In this document: positions 8,873 to 18,376 of the stretch, one piece after another | Layout: the number at the start of each line of letters is the position of its first letter | How positions within the stretch are numbered: position 1 is the first letter of the stretch | NCBI GenBank assembly: GCA_016716135.1 | Contig: JADJWX010000014.1 | Location: forward strand, 1 to 64,000 | Length of the DNA: 64,000 nucleotides | DNA from: Lewinellaceae bacterium | GTDB lineage: Bacteria; Bacteroidota; Bacteroidia; Chitinophagales; Saprospiraceae | Reading direction: 5' to 3' | Position numbers and translations under genes: made by a program | Notes under the pieces: model-generated | Told to the model about the DNA's origin: nothing | The model's input: only the letters and a program-made list of their open reading frames with translations | Database searches by the model: none

Positions 8873-11234
8873 TTTTCAGTTTTTCAAAGAGATCCCCCAC
8901 CTCGGCTTTGTTTGCGAGCAGGAAACGGTCGCCGAGTAGTTTTTTGAGTTTTTTATTGATCGGATTGTTCTGGTAAAAGGATTCGTAAATGGCCGATTTT
9001 ACCCGGGCAATTTGCTCCAGCAGTTGGTTTTTGGAGGTTTTATCGGTGGCGTTTTTATAGGCGGCTACAGCCAGGCGGTAATCGTTGGCTTTAATTTTTC
9101 CTTTGGCAAATACGTCTTTCAAATCCTCGTCGAGCGCAAAGCGGCTGATGAGCGAGTTGCCGGATTTGATGTTGATGTCAATATTCGGCAAAGTCTCTAA
9201 ACGCCGCCCGTCCACCGTCGTCCGTCCACCGTCTACCGTTTTAAAATAGGCGTGCTTCAATAACTCCACCCAAAGTCGCAGCCGGCAGATCATCACCGAT
9301 TTAGGGTTGATGTCCACCCCGAACAGGCAGTTTTCGATCAGCGTTTGTTTTTCGTGAAACAAGGCTTCCTGGATACGCTGGGAAGCCGCCACGCCGGGTT
9401 GGTATTCGAAAGGCTCGTCGGTGTTGGAGTCAGTCAGGATGAGTTCGTCGTTGCCGACTACGGCGTTCAGGGGCAGGAGTTTGCCCGTCGTGTCGCAAAG
9501 GATACCGAGGTCGCTTTTGATGGCGATAAGCTCGTTAAGGGCGCTGACCAGGAAGTGGCCGGAGCCGACGGCGGGGTCGCAGATGCGCAGGCTGTTGACG
9601 AGTTCGTTGGCGGCGGTGAGTGGGGTGCGCTGCCGGGTTAGTTCGTTGTGGAGTTCGGTTTCGAGGTTCTGGCAATCCCAGCCGTAGCGCTGGTTGAATT
9701 TTTGCAGTACGACCCGGCGCAGCGTTTCGCGGCACATGTACATGGTGATGAAGCCTGGCGTGAAGAAGGAGCCGTCGCGATAGCCGTTTATTTTTTCGAA
9801 AATCAGGCCCAGCACGGAGGCATTGATCACGTCGCGGTTGTCAGCCTGGATGCGGGCTTTGGCGTCGCTGCTAAAGTCGTAGGCATCGAGAAAATCGAAG
9901 AGGTAGTGCAGGGTGCTCAGGCGGCCGCTGCGGCGTTTGCCGGCGCCGTCAAGCAGCACGGTGTTGGGCGCCAGGGGCAGCTCGAGCCGGTCTTTGAGCG
10001 AGGAAATACGGAGGGTACGGCGTTCGAGTTCGGTTTGTTCAAAAAGCGAACTGTTGAGGTAGGGGACGCTGCCGAATTTTTTCGCCACGGAGTCCCGGCG
10101 CTCGTCCTCCGGCACAGCCAGCACGTGGAAAAAGAGTTCGTTGAGTTCGTCGAAGTCGCTGACTTTGTCGGGGCTGAGCAGTCGCTCCTGAGCGTTGGTC
10201 CAGCGCAGGAGCTGGCCTTCGAGCAATTTGAGAAAAAGGATGCGGTTGAGCCAGGTGATGCAGAGTTCGAGGGCGATGCTGAAGCGCTGTTGCTCGGGCG
10301 TGTCGCCGAACTGATCGAGCTCCGTTGCATCGCGCCATACGCCGCTGACCTCCAATTCGCTCAGGGTATTTTCGAGCAGGCTGCCGTCGTGGCGATTTTT
10401 ATCGGCGCGATCGATGATTTTTTTGCCTTTCTCCTTGACTTCTTCCAGGCCCAGGATGTAGAGCAGTTCGTCGTAGAACTGTTTGTTGAGGGCATTGCTG
10501 TCGTTGGTGAACGATTTTTTGAGCAGGTGCTCGGGCGAGAGTACCTTGTACAAATCGAGCAGGGTATCGTCGTCGTTCGGGTCGGTGTTGGTCGCCGCTT
10601 CGGCGTAGGTGCGCAAGTCAAAATAGCAGCAGCGCAGTTCGGGCAGTTCTTTTTCAAAAAACGGGGCGGCAATCTCTTTGTAAAACCAGTCGGTGTTGCC
10701 GGCGCCGAGGCGGCCTTCCGACCAGTCGCTGTATTGTTGCAGCAATTTTTTGTTGGCGTACACCTGGCGTTCAAAATCCGCGGCATCGAACAGGTACCAG
10801 GTATGGATGTCGGTGATGATCAGGTGGCGGATTTCTTTGTTTTCGGCCTGCTTGCGCTCGTTGAGGTAATAGCGCAGGAGTTCATGCAGGGCCTTGGCGT
10901 TGGGCTTGTCGGCGGTCAGCATTTCCGATTTGTTCCCGGGCCTTTTCGCCTCGATGATTACGCCGACGGGGTCTTTGGCGCTGCGGCCGTGGTGGATCAC
11001 CAGGTCTTGCCGGTCTTTGGTATTGACAAAGTGGGCCTCGCGGTAAAAGGCATCCTTGAGAAAATCGGAGACGATATTTTTGAGGTGCTCTTCGCTTTCC
11101 TGGGCGGAATGTTCGATCAATTCGAACAGGCGGGCCAGTTCGGTTTTGAAACGTTCGAGGCGGCTGCGTTCTACATTTTGAACGCGGTAAGCCGGCAGTA
11201 AGGCTTTGGCAGGTGCTTGTAGGATTAATTTCAC
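8820..11234 (-). CDS. Type IIG-like restriction-methylation enzyme, nuclease and SAM-binding segment
   Basis: N-terminal part of a single enzyme of about 1280 residues. Counting from the GTG at 11234, a PD-(D/E)XK nuclease site is visible as QDLVIHHG (D77) and VIIEAKRPG (E95-x-K97), like the HsdR-N-type domain of many combined enzymes. A long helical linker follows, then the SAM-binding motif I CDPAVGSGHF with VVGNDE and FGVDINPKSVMICRLRLW downstream. The frame is open to 11405 with an ATG, but residues before VKLILQAPAKALL look non-coding, so I prefer the GTG. The second half is frameshifted twice (near 8830 and 8430). Probably an Eco57I-class, single-chain restriction-modification system. 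Confidence 0.8.
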   Translation of the reverse strand: MKLILQAPAKALLPAYRVQNVERSRLERFKTELARLFELIEHSAQESEEHLKNIVSDFLKDAFYREAHFVNTKDRQDLVIHHGRSAKDPVGVIIEAKRPGNKSEMLTADKPNAKALHELLRYYLNERKQAENKEIRHLIITDIHTWYLFDAADFERQVYANKKLLQQYSDWSEGRLGAGNTDWFYKEIAAPFFEKELPELRCCYFDLRTYAEAATNTDPNDDDTLLDLYKVLSPEHLLKKSFTNDSNALNKQFYDELLYILGLEEVKEKGKKIIDRADKNRHDGSLLENTLSELEVSGVWRDATELDQFGDTPEQQRFSIALELCITWLNRILFLKLLEGQLLRWTNAQERLLSPDKVSDFDELNELFFHVLAVPEDERRDSVAKKFGSVPYLNSSLFEQTELERRTLRISSLKDRLELPLAPNTVLLDGAGKRRSGRLSTLHYLFDFLDAYDFSSDAKARIQADNRDVINASVLGLIFEKINGYRDGSFFTPGFITMYMCRETLRRVVLQKFNQRYGWDCQNLETELHNELTRQRTPLTAANELVNSLRICDPAVGSGHFLVSALNELIAIKSDLGILCDTTGKLLPLNAVVGNDELILTDSNTDEPFEYQPGVAASQRIQEALFHEKQTLIENCLFGVDINPKSVMICRLRLWVELLKHAYFKTVDGGRTTVDGRRLETLPNIDINIKSGNSLISRFALDEDLKDVFAKGKIKANDYRLAVAAYKNATDKTSKNQLLEQIARVKSAIYESFYQNNPINKKLKKLLGDRFLLANKAEVGDLFEKLKSEDISGDLDNSTGRSKP

Positions 11235-11650
11235 CGGCTGGCGTGTTTGGTTAGAATGCTGGTTTATTCGTACTTGGCTTGACAATAATAGACTGTTTTT
11301 GACGAGCTGCCAAATTGATGGAATCAAAAACCGCACCTGAATTGGGGCAGTGAGCCCGAATATCAAAATTGTGTGACCAAAATGTCCTGAAATCAAATCA
11401 AACACGGCACTACACCTATATTACAGCAGGTATACTTTAACCTTTGTCAATTTGTGAATCTAGAACACATTGGCAAATCTGAATTCCATTTCATTTTACT
11501 GGTGAAGTGGGTGATACTGCACTAAATAGGGATCATTGGAGGTCGGACTGCCAATACCCTTGAGTTGCAAAATCGCCGCGATTGGTACAGTTTTTGGAAA
11601 GGTAGCACAACTACCAATAATGGGTTACTGTGAGATAAAAAGTAAACATT

Positions 11651-12997
11651 ATGAAAAACCACTTTGTATTAGTCCTCGCCATTCTCATCCTTTCTGGCTG
11701 CGCCTCTGCAAAAAGAGATTATAACGCCGCGAAAACTTCCAATAAAATTGGCTCTTACGAAGCCTTTCTGCGAAAACATCCAAAGAGCAAATACACGGTC
11801 CTGGCCCAAAAAGAAGTTAGAGATTTGTACGAAGTCAGGGATTGGACCAGAGCAATTCGGGTGAATAGTATATCTGAATTCAAATTGTTCATTCAGAATT
11901 ACCCATTTAGTTCAAGGTTAGTGGCTAAACGCCAAATTGTTGTGCTAGAGGAAAAGGATGCTTGGGCCAAGGCAAGAAAACTCCATACAATAAGTGCTTA
12001 CGAAGAATTTATACGGCGGTACCCTGCCAGTACCAATGTTAAGGATGCACGCAATTATATTGAAGAAATTGATTGGGCATCGATACAAAAAACCAATACC
12101 ATTTCAGCCTATGAAGGGTTTATTCAACGATATCCAAATAGCACTCGACTATCCCAGGCAAAGCAAAAAATTGAGGAAATCGATTGGAAGCAAACTCAGA
12201 AAATTGATCAAATAGAAAGTTATCAAAATTTTCAAAATCTTTATCCTGATTCTCGACGGGTCGCTGATGCAGAGCGGCGTATCCTTGAAATCCAAGATGA
12301 TAAAGCTTGGCAAAATGCAAGTCTGCTCGACACTCCATCATCGTATCGGAACTATTTAGTTTCTTATGCTTATGGGCGACATAGCGAAGACGCAAATCGT
12401 CGTATTCGCGAATACACAATTGTTCGACCAGCATGGGAAAAGGCTAAGAAAAAGAATACAATTGTTGCCTACGAAGGGTTTATTGAAAAATACCCGAATT
12501 CGGACTACGCATTATTGGCTAGAGAAAAAATTAAGGCTTTTGAAAATAGCGATTGGCGTACAGCTAAAAGTAAAAACACCATAGATGCATTTCGACGTTT
12601 TTTAGCAAAACACCCATACAGCAAATACAGCTCCGAAGCAGAAAAATTAATTATTGACCTCGAAGTAAATAAAATATTTTCGAAAGAACACGGCATGTTG
12701 CCTCCAATGTCCAGAACTTCCTTTGGAGACCGATATCGGGCATCAAACGATATTACGATTCTAAATAAAACAAGTTACGTTCTCACGGTTTGGTATAGCG
12801 GAGTAGAAAGCGTGAAAATTGTATTGAATCCAGGTGGCCAAACCAATGTCACATTGCCTAATGGCAATTATAAAGTCGCAGCGTCAGTAAAAGCTTCAGG
12901 TGTGATACCTTTTGCTGGCAAAGAAACGCTGGAAGGTGGAGATTACTCCTCTCAATTTTATATAGAGACCCGCAGGAGTTCAGACTGGAGGTATTAA
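11651..12997 (+). CDS. Lipoprotein with about eight helical repeats
   Basis: 448 residues. The lipoprotein signal ILILSGCAS puts the lipidated cysteine near residue 17, so it is exported and membrane-anchored. Residues about 25-345 are repeats of roughly 35-40 residues with the pattern (A)W..A...NTI.AYE.FI..YP.S.....A...I (for example NTISAYEGFIQRYPNS), a helical TPR-like repeat used for protein contacts. The last 90 residues form a separate, beta-rich domain (VLTVWYSGVESVKIVLNPGG). It precedes the DUF4407 operon on the same strand with a 240-base gap; whether it is functionally linked is unknown. Confidence 0.8.
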   Translation: MKNHFVLVLAILILSGCASAKRDYNAAKTSNKIGSYEAFLRKHPKSKYTVLAQKEVRDLYEVRDWTRAIRVNSISEFKLFIQNYPFSSRLVAKRQIVVLEEKDAWAKARKLHTISAYEEFIRRYPASTNVKDARNYIEEIDWASIQKTNTISAYEGFIQRYPNSTRLSQAKQKIEEIDWKQTQKIDQIESYQNFQNLYPDSRRVADAERRILEIQDDKAWQNASLLDTPSSYRNYLVSYAYGRHSEDANRRIREYTIVRPAWEKAKKKNTIVAYEGFIEKYPNSDYALLAREKIKAFENSDWRTAKSKNTIDAFRRFLAKHPYSKYSSEAEKLIIDLEVNKIFSKEHGMLPPMSRTSFGDRYRASNDITILNKTSYVLTVWYSGVESVKIVLNPGGQTNVTLPNGNYKVAASVKASGVIPFAGKETLEGGDYSSQFYIETRRSSDWRY

Positions 12998-13082
12998 TGC
13001 AAGAACAAAGTCCAAATTGTCAATCAACGAAAAAATGGCATTGTTTTCGTTTGCCAAAATTTAGTCAATTTTTTACGCGGCT

Positions 13083-13222
13083 TCAATTTTGCCCATACAT
13101 TTCTTTAATCACAAAAGACGTGATCCGCTTTCGGTAAGTTGTAAATAAATCGGCTCGTAAGTATGTTCCTCAGCATGCCATTCCGCGATCCAGCGAATGG
13201 CATCAAGTATACTTAATGCCAT
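13083..13222 (-). CDS. Possible small antisense protein
   Basis: In the gap between the lipoprotein and the next gene, the minus strand reads MALSILDAIRWIAEWHAEEH, then TYEPIYLQLTESGSR, which has a protein-like composition. The frame stops at 13109; a one-base shift gives FVIKEMYGQN ending at 13083. Total about 45 residues. The same stretch contains a 9-bp perfect hairpin (13175-13203). No family recognised. It could be a remnant of a longer gene. Confidence 0.3.
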
Positions 13223-13238
13223 TGAACCAACTTGCTTT

Positions 13239-13757
13239 ATGCAGCGAATATTTCTTACCTTATTTCGAGAGTTCAAAGTAGCATTTTTGTATATTAGAAA
13301 TCTGCTTGCTGTTCGATCACTAAATATTGGACCTATTGGACTACGAAATGAAAGTCAGTATGATCGACCCAGAAGCACCCTATACTGGGAAGCGCGTGGC
13401 TGTCATCGTATTGAAGTGGCTGGCTATGGTTCGTTCCCTGGAAATATCAAAGGTGTTTCAATCTTAGCGCCTTCTTCCGATTATAAAATTCATATTGTTT
13501 TTAAAGGGGTAAATAATCGAATTTACCGCGCACTCCTATTGCAAGGATACAACAGGGAATTGACTCGCCAGTTTTCGCCTAATCTTAGCATTCCAGATTT
13601 AGCATCCAGCAATTTCCACATATATGAACTGGAAAACGACTTCTCCGGAATTTCTATCAATTGTGATTTATCCGGACAGTGGCTCCACGTTGACTTAAAA
13701 GAAACCTACGCTGAATTCTTACACACCTTCACTTATCAACAAACGAACTTCCAATGA
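13239..13757 (+). CDS. Hypothetical protein, first gene of the DUF4407 operon
   Basis: About 172 residues from the ATG at 13239 (MQRIFLTLFREF), preferred to the upstream in-frame ATG at 13197 because the extra 14 residues overlap a hairpin and look non-coding. The amphipathic hydrophobic start could be a weak membrane anchor. The remainder is beta-rich (ARGCHRIEVAGYGSFPGNIK, then YKIHIVFKGVNN). Its stop overlaps the next ATG as ATGA. Not recognised. Confidence 0.6.
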   Translation: MQRIFLTLFREFKVAFLYIRNLLAVRSLNIGPIGLRNESQYDRPRSTLYWEARGCHRIEVAGYGSFPGNIKGVSILAPSSDYKIHIVFKGVNNRIYRALLLQGYNRELTRQFSPNLSIPDLASSNFHIYELENDFSGISINCDLSGQWLHVDLKETYAEFLHTFTYQQTNFQ

Positions 13758-15038
13758 AACGCGATTATTATGTTACACCCAAATCAAGTTGGCTGATGCG
13801 ACAGTTTTGGCGCGCAGCTGGTGGCGACCGGTTTATTTTAGAACGGGCAACTTATTCTGACCAGATCAAGTACATGTGTCTGGGGGGGATTATTGTCGCT
13901 ACTGGTGTAATGGCTGGAATTGCCGGGGTACGCATTTTACACCATATTTGAACCCCGGGGTTCAGCAATAGAACAACAATTTAGCCTACCAGTCATGATA
14001 ATGTCATTTGCCTTTGGCATTATTTGGGGTCTTATGATTTTTAATATTGACCGGTTTATCGTAACCAGCACAGGAAAGGGAGATGGTACCGAGGCTATTA
14101 CATGGGAAGAGTTCAAAGGCGCCATACCACGAATTATTATGGGGGCAATCATTGCTTTGACGATTTCAAAACCTGTTGAAATTCGCATGTTTAAAACCGA
14201 GATCGATGTTAAACTTTATGAAAGGCAATTGGAAGCCGAAAAAAAATTCAAAGAATATGCAACTGAAAACTATGAAGACAGAGTAAAACTAGCTGATGAT
14301 GATTTAGCTAAAGTAGAAAATCAACGAAATCAACTACAAGAATTATTATTAGAAACTACAAGAAAGTTTAATGATGTTGCTAATAAAACCGTTATAAAAT
14401 ATAGAAGCCGAACAGATGACGAGGGCAATATTATTACGTATAAATACGAAGTTCCACATCCAAGTATAAAGTCATATCAAAGTCAAATTGATAAAATTTC
14501 AAATCAATTAGCGGAGTTCGATAAAAATAATGCAGAAAAGCTTAGAAAAATAGAGAAATATCGAGATCAGCTATTAAGCGAAAAAGAAAATGTGTTAGGT
14601 AATAACAAGCAGGTAGCTGCAAGCCTTGATGGTTTATTAGAGAGAATTCACCTAGCCCATGAAGTAGCCGGCTTTTGGATTACCCTATTCATTACTTTAT
14701 TGTTTATGGCAATTGAGTTAACTCCTATATTTTTCAAATTGATGTTAATAAAAACGCCTTACGATTATATTGAAGAGAATATCAAAGAGCTGATAAAGGC
14801 AGAGCAAGGAATTTATGTATTATACAATTATTACAAAGACAAGGAGGGGCAGGAACGTGATTTAGTAAAACACCTGAATGTAGATAAAGTAATCGATGCT
14901 CAAAAGGATGCCCGAGATATCGAACGCAAATTAGCTTTATATGCTTTGGAACAGTATGAGCAAACGATGAAGCGTCGTATCGACATGGACCCTGAGGCAT
15001 TTGTAAAATTAAATGATCAAAAAACCAATGGGGGTTAG
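13754..15038 (+). CDS. DUF4407 family membrane protein (one frameshift)
   Basis: Two frames join near 13925, at a run of G, to give a protein of about 427 residues: MKRDYYVTPKSSWLMRQFWR...VMAGIAGGYAFYTIFEPRG. DUF4407 proteins have N-terminal transmembrane helices, a long soluble coiled coil and another membrane segment. Here hydrophobic segments lie around residues 40-60, 80-100 and 120-140, a charged coiled coil follows (LEAEKKFKEYATENYED to RKIEKYRDQLLSEKEN), and then a hydrophobic stretch (GFWITLFITLLFMAIELTPIF). Function of the family is unknown. The start overlaps the previous gene (ATGA), and the end overlaps the next. Confidence 0.75.
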
Positions 15039-15977
15039 AACAATTTTCTGCACGTTATCCGGTGATGATTTTGGCATTATCCGAAAATGTTCGGCTCCGA
15101 TAAAAAGGCGTTTTACAGTAGTAGGGCTATTTGTTGCTTTGATATCCTTGCTTTGCTATTCCAGCTTTTTGTTGCTGTTTACCGGCCTTATCAAGTCGAT
15201 GGTGCTTTTTTGCTTGCTTTGTTTTTCGCCTGGATGATTACTAATATTTACCTTTTACTCCTTTATACCTTTTCTACCCGGATACCTGCCGGCCTAGAAA
15301 GACCATCGTCTATCATATCTCCAAATTTGTTGAAATACGGATTTATCATATTTATAGCAATATTAACGTCCAAACCACTGGAGTTAGTAGTTTATTCCGA
15401 TATAGTGAAAAGTGAACTAGGCATATATAAACATGAACTAAAGGAAAAATACACTCAATTGATCAATGAGTGTTTCAAACAAGAGACAACGGAAATAATA
15501 AGGATAATAGAGTCGGAGAAGAATCTTCATCCTGATTCGCCCGAACTGCAAACCCAACTGGATAAGTATTTGGGAATTGTTAAAATAAAAGAACAAGAAA
15601 AAATGCAATCAATTTCCAAAATGAGTGATTTGATATCGAAATCAGGTTTTTATATCCAGGGGATTATTATACTGAGTTCGAAATATTTGAATTCATGGCT
15701 TTTTACGATGATTGTTATAATTACATTTCTATGTCCGGTCTTACTAAAGCATCTTGCATCAAATGAGAATGAGTACTATCAGATAAAAGGAGATATTGAA
15801 ACACGATTGATTACGGAATCTACGGAAGACTTTTTGAAACGGTACAATGAATCGATGCACGCCCGATTTGGCGAAAAGTATTCATGGCAAGATTTTAATG
15901 AAGAGCCACAGCCTATTAAGGAAGAGAAAATCGTTCACACGGAGAAAGATCTAATCGACTCCCTCTACCATGCCTGA
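15013..15977 (+). CDS. Second DUF4407-like membrane protein (one frameshift)
   Basis: Starts at 15013 or 15028 inside the end of the DUF4407 gene. The first frame (RTIFCTLSGDDFGIIRKCS, then VGLFVALISLLCYSSFLLLF) must shift near 15175 to continue as VYRPYQVDGAFLLALFFAWM. The joined protein is about 320 residues with the DUF4407 layout: two to four membrane helices, a cytosolic or periplasmic helical region, and a further membrane helix (LFTMIVIITFLCPVLLKHLA), then a charged tail. It probably pairs with the preceding paralogue. Overlaps the next gene by 8 bases. Confidence 0.6.
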
Positions 15978-16758
15978 AACTCGACTTATACAAGAAAAAA
16001 TTGAACGTAAAACCTATTTGAAAGGGATATTGCGTGGACAATATATTGGATACCTAAACCAAAAGGATTCCGATTTGCTTCATGAGGCCTGCTACGATCT
16101 TGAAATATTAGATGCGGAAATTTGGGTAAAATCATCAGATATTCGGAAGTGGAATGCAGGACAGGAATTTGCGGAATTTGCGTTTATCGAGCAATTTAGA
16201 ACAGGCCTACCGAAAGAAATAATTTGCCATATTGAATATGAAGATGGTAAACCTCGTGATTTCAAAATAGAATTGAGAGAGCCTAAATTGAAAAATTTCA
16301 AGCTTTTTGACCAGGTCTATCATCGTGATCAAGTGTTGGGTACTTTTGAAGGGGAATTTTCCGGATATATATTACACTATGATTTTTTGCCTTTGGTTGT
16401 TAGCCAGGAAGAAATTCGCAATTCGGGTACGACTAACAAAAGTTCAGACGCTGACCCCTCGAATAAAATCACGGAAGCTGCTAATAAAATTTCGATTTGG
16501 AAAACATTAGGGGAGCTGGTGCAATTTTTGGCTCTTATAGCATTTGGCGTACCATTATTGATGGCCGGTTGGCCTTTGATTGTGTTAGGTGCGGTGGGTT
16601 TTGGAGTTTATTTAATAGGTGCTCTTATCCAACCAGTTGTTCGTTATGTTGGCAGGTCCGTCTTTAGCCTCATTTGGATATTGTTTTTAATAATTTTCGT
16701 CTTGGCTTTATTCAATATTGGATCTACTGGGCATAGGGCAGACGGACCCCAGTTGTAG
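15970..16758 (+). CDS. Membrane protein, N-terminal part of a longer transglutaminase-like protein
   Basis: 262 residues in this frame. Residues 1-145 are a soluble beta-rich domain (YLKGILRGQYIGYLNQKDSD, then FKLFDQVYHRDQVLGTFEGE) that may be DUF4178-like, a weak guess. Residues about 180-250 hold three hydrophobic segments (LVQFLALIAFGVPLLMAGWP and following). The frame ends at GHRADGPQL, but a neighbouring frame continues with good coding sequence (TPVVAKDSPQETTSYVQESA, then NGVVDSIVRHNRIWSAYDG) up to a run of six A near 16867, where it joins the transglutaminase-like segment. I read 15970-17523 as one gene of about 515 residues with two indels. Confidence 0.6.
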   Translation: MPETRLIQEKIERKTYLKGILRGQYIGYLNQKDSDLLHEACYDLEILDAEIWVKSSDIRKWNAGQEFAEFAFIEQFRTGLPKEIICHIEYEDGKPRDFKIELREPKLKNFKLFDQVYHRDQVLGTFEGEFSGYILHYDFLPLVVSQEEIRNSGTTNKSSDADPSNKITEAANKISIWKTLGELVQFLALIAFGVPLLMAGWPLIVLGAVGFGVYLIGALIQPVVRYVGRSVFSLIWILFLIIFVLALFNIGSTGHRADGPQL

Positions 16759-16806
16759 CCAAAGACTCGCCTCAAGAAACCACATCATACGTCCAAGAGA
16801 GCGCAA

Positions 16807-17523
16807 ATGGTGTCGTTGATAGCATTGTCCGACATAATAGAATATGGAGCGCCTATGACGGGCAAAAAATATAGCGGAACTTATTGGCTCAGGATTTCCG
16901 ATGTACGAAAGTCTTCTACTTTTAGAAATACCATGGTAGTTGATCTAAGCTCTCTTTATGGATACGACCAAGTAGTGGCTAAGTGTTCCGAATTTGACCA
17001 AGTAATGTTGCCTGGTGTTTACGCTATGTTTGATTCCCTTCGGGACGCTAACAAATTTGACGACAAGAATTTTGCAGAGGCCTTGGTTTCCTTTGTCCAG
17101 GATATACCCTACACCTTGATACTGGACGATGCTTGTAGCCCATGGCAATATAATGATGCATTTATTAGAGAATACCTTCTTGGCGGTGGAAAGTGCCGGC
17201 CTTACACGAAATTTGGATTATTGACACCTAGTGAATTTCTCGCCACTTTAGACGGAGACTGCGATACGCGCGCTTTACTGCTATTTACGATTCTATCTCA
17301 TTACAATTTCGATGTTGCGATGATAAGCAGCGAACACTTTGGCCATTCAGTAATAGCCGTGAATTTGCCGTATCCCGGTATTTCAAAATTAATCGACGGG
17401 AAAAGATTTGTAATATGGGAAACTACGCAACTTGGACTTCGACCCGGGATATTTCCTAAAAAAATGTCTGACATGCGTTTATGGTCAGTCAATCTTTTAT
17501 CAACTCAAAATCAGGTACAATGA
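16807..17523 (+). CDS. Transglutaminase-like C-terminal segment
   Basis: Most of this frame (from KKYSGTYWLRISDVRKSS on) is a transglutaminase/cysteine-protease-like domain. The motif DGDCDTRALLLFTILSHY places the candidate catalytic cysteine, and EHFGHSVIAVN gives the histidine about 35 residues later; WETTQ may supply the acidic partner. Residues before KKYSG are probably out of frame, as the real protein enters from the 15970 gene. Family members cross-link or cleave proteins. Being tied to membrane helices, it would act at the envelope. The stop overlaps the next ATG. Confidence 0.65.
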   Translation: MVSLIALSDIIEYGAPMTGKKYSGTYWLRISDVRKSSTFRNTMVVDLSSLYGYDQVVAKCSEFDQVMLPGVYAMFDSLRDANKFDDKNFAEALVSFVQDIPYTLILDDACSPWQYNDAFIREYLLGGGKCRPYTKFGLLTPSEFLATLDGDCDTRALLLFTILSHYNFDVAMISSEHFGHSVIAVNLPYPGISKLIDGKRFVIWETTQLGLRPGIFPKKMSDMRLWSVNLLSTQNQVQ

Positions 17524-18020
17524 ATCATTTATTCTCTTTTATTGCTTTTTTGTTAGGTGCTGTTATCAGTTTTTCTCTGCTCAACTATTTCATCTCGACT
17601 AAAATAAAAGGGCGTTTCACCGTTGATGAAATACCACTAGGTGTCAATATGCTAAAGGCCATCTATTTTATTTGTGGCGGCATCATGTTGGCAGAAATTC
17701 GTGACCCTTTAACTGACTTAAATGATATTCTTTCTAACAGTGCAAATAAAGAAAACTGGCTTCTCAATGAGGCTATGTATTTTTCCATATTTCTTGGAAT
17801 TTCGATTTTGAGTACATTCATTGTTTTATGGTTTTCTTCAATAACCTACTCCGTTGCAACAAAAGGTACAAACGCAATGAGTGATGCAATAAATAACAAA
17901 ACCAGCAATCTGGTATTATATGCCGGAATCGCATTTAGTTTTACAATCATTGTAAAAGGTAGTATGAGTCCTATACTAACCTGGATTATACCTTATCCCA
18001 CGACACCACTATTTCACTGA
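17520..18020 (+). CDS. DUF350-like integral membrane protein
   Basis: 166 residues from the ATG at 17520, which overlaps the previous stop (ATGA); an upstream in-frame start at 17481 lies inside the transglutaminase-like gene and is rejected. Four hydrophobic segments in two pairs (AFLLGAVISFSLLNYFIS, LKAIYFICGGIMLA, FSIFLGISILSTFIVLWF, VLYAGIAFSFTIIVKG) match the two-repeat layout of DUF350 (YjfL-like) proteins, whose role is unknown and which often lie beside DUF4178 and similar genes. Assignment is by topology only. Confidence 0.5.
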   Translation: MNHLFSFIAFLLGAVISFSLLNYFISTKIKGRFTVDEIPLGVNMLKAIYFICGGIMLAEIRDPLTDLNDILSNSANKENWLLNEAMYFSIFLGISILSTFIVLWFSSITYSVATKGTNAMSDAINNKTSNLVLYAGIAFSFTIIVKGSMSPILTWIIPYPTTPLFH

Positions 18021-18313
18021 TGGAAAAAGCAATCAAAATAGGTCTGGCTATCCTATTATTTCTTTGCCTGCTAAAAATGCCTTATGGTTACTTCCAACTA
18101 GTCCGCTTTCTTGCATTGGTTGGCTTTGCATATTTGGGCTGGCAGGCATATGAATCGGGACAAAAAAATATTGCATTTATCTTTTTCGCTCTAGCACTCT
18201 TATTTCAGCCCATCTTGAAAATTTCTCTTGGTCGAGAATTATGGAATGTAGTAGATGTGATTGTAGGTATGGGGTTGGTTTACTCTGCTTTTATATCTCA
18301 TGAACAAAAATAG
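18020..18313 (+). CDS. DUF6804-type small membrane protein
   Basis: 97 residues with three hydrophobic helices and the conserved-looking motifs MPYGYFQLVRFLALVGFAYL and LLFQPILKISLGRELWNVVD, characteristic of the DUF6804 family as I remember it. The family has no known function and is common in Bacteroidota accessory regions. It starts on the last base of the preceding stop codon, and is the last gene of the membrane operon; the IS256 element lies 63 bases downstream. Confidence 0.7.
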   Translation: MEKAIKIGLAILLFLCLLKMPYGYFQLVRFLALVGFAYLGWQAYESGQKNIAFIFFALALLFQPILKISLGRELWNVVDVIVGMGLVYSAFISHEQK

Positions 18314-18376
18314 ATTTTAGGGATATGATTTGATATACCGAGGGATTCATTCACTTTTAAAAATTACAATCTCAAA

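Noticed and set aside
9648..11201. 517-residue open frame on the plus strand
   Set aside because: It mirrors the type IIG-like gene. Composition (Val/Phe/Gly/Ala-rich, low complexity) is that of an antisense shadow; the minus strand has the nuclease and SAM motifs.
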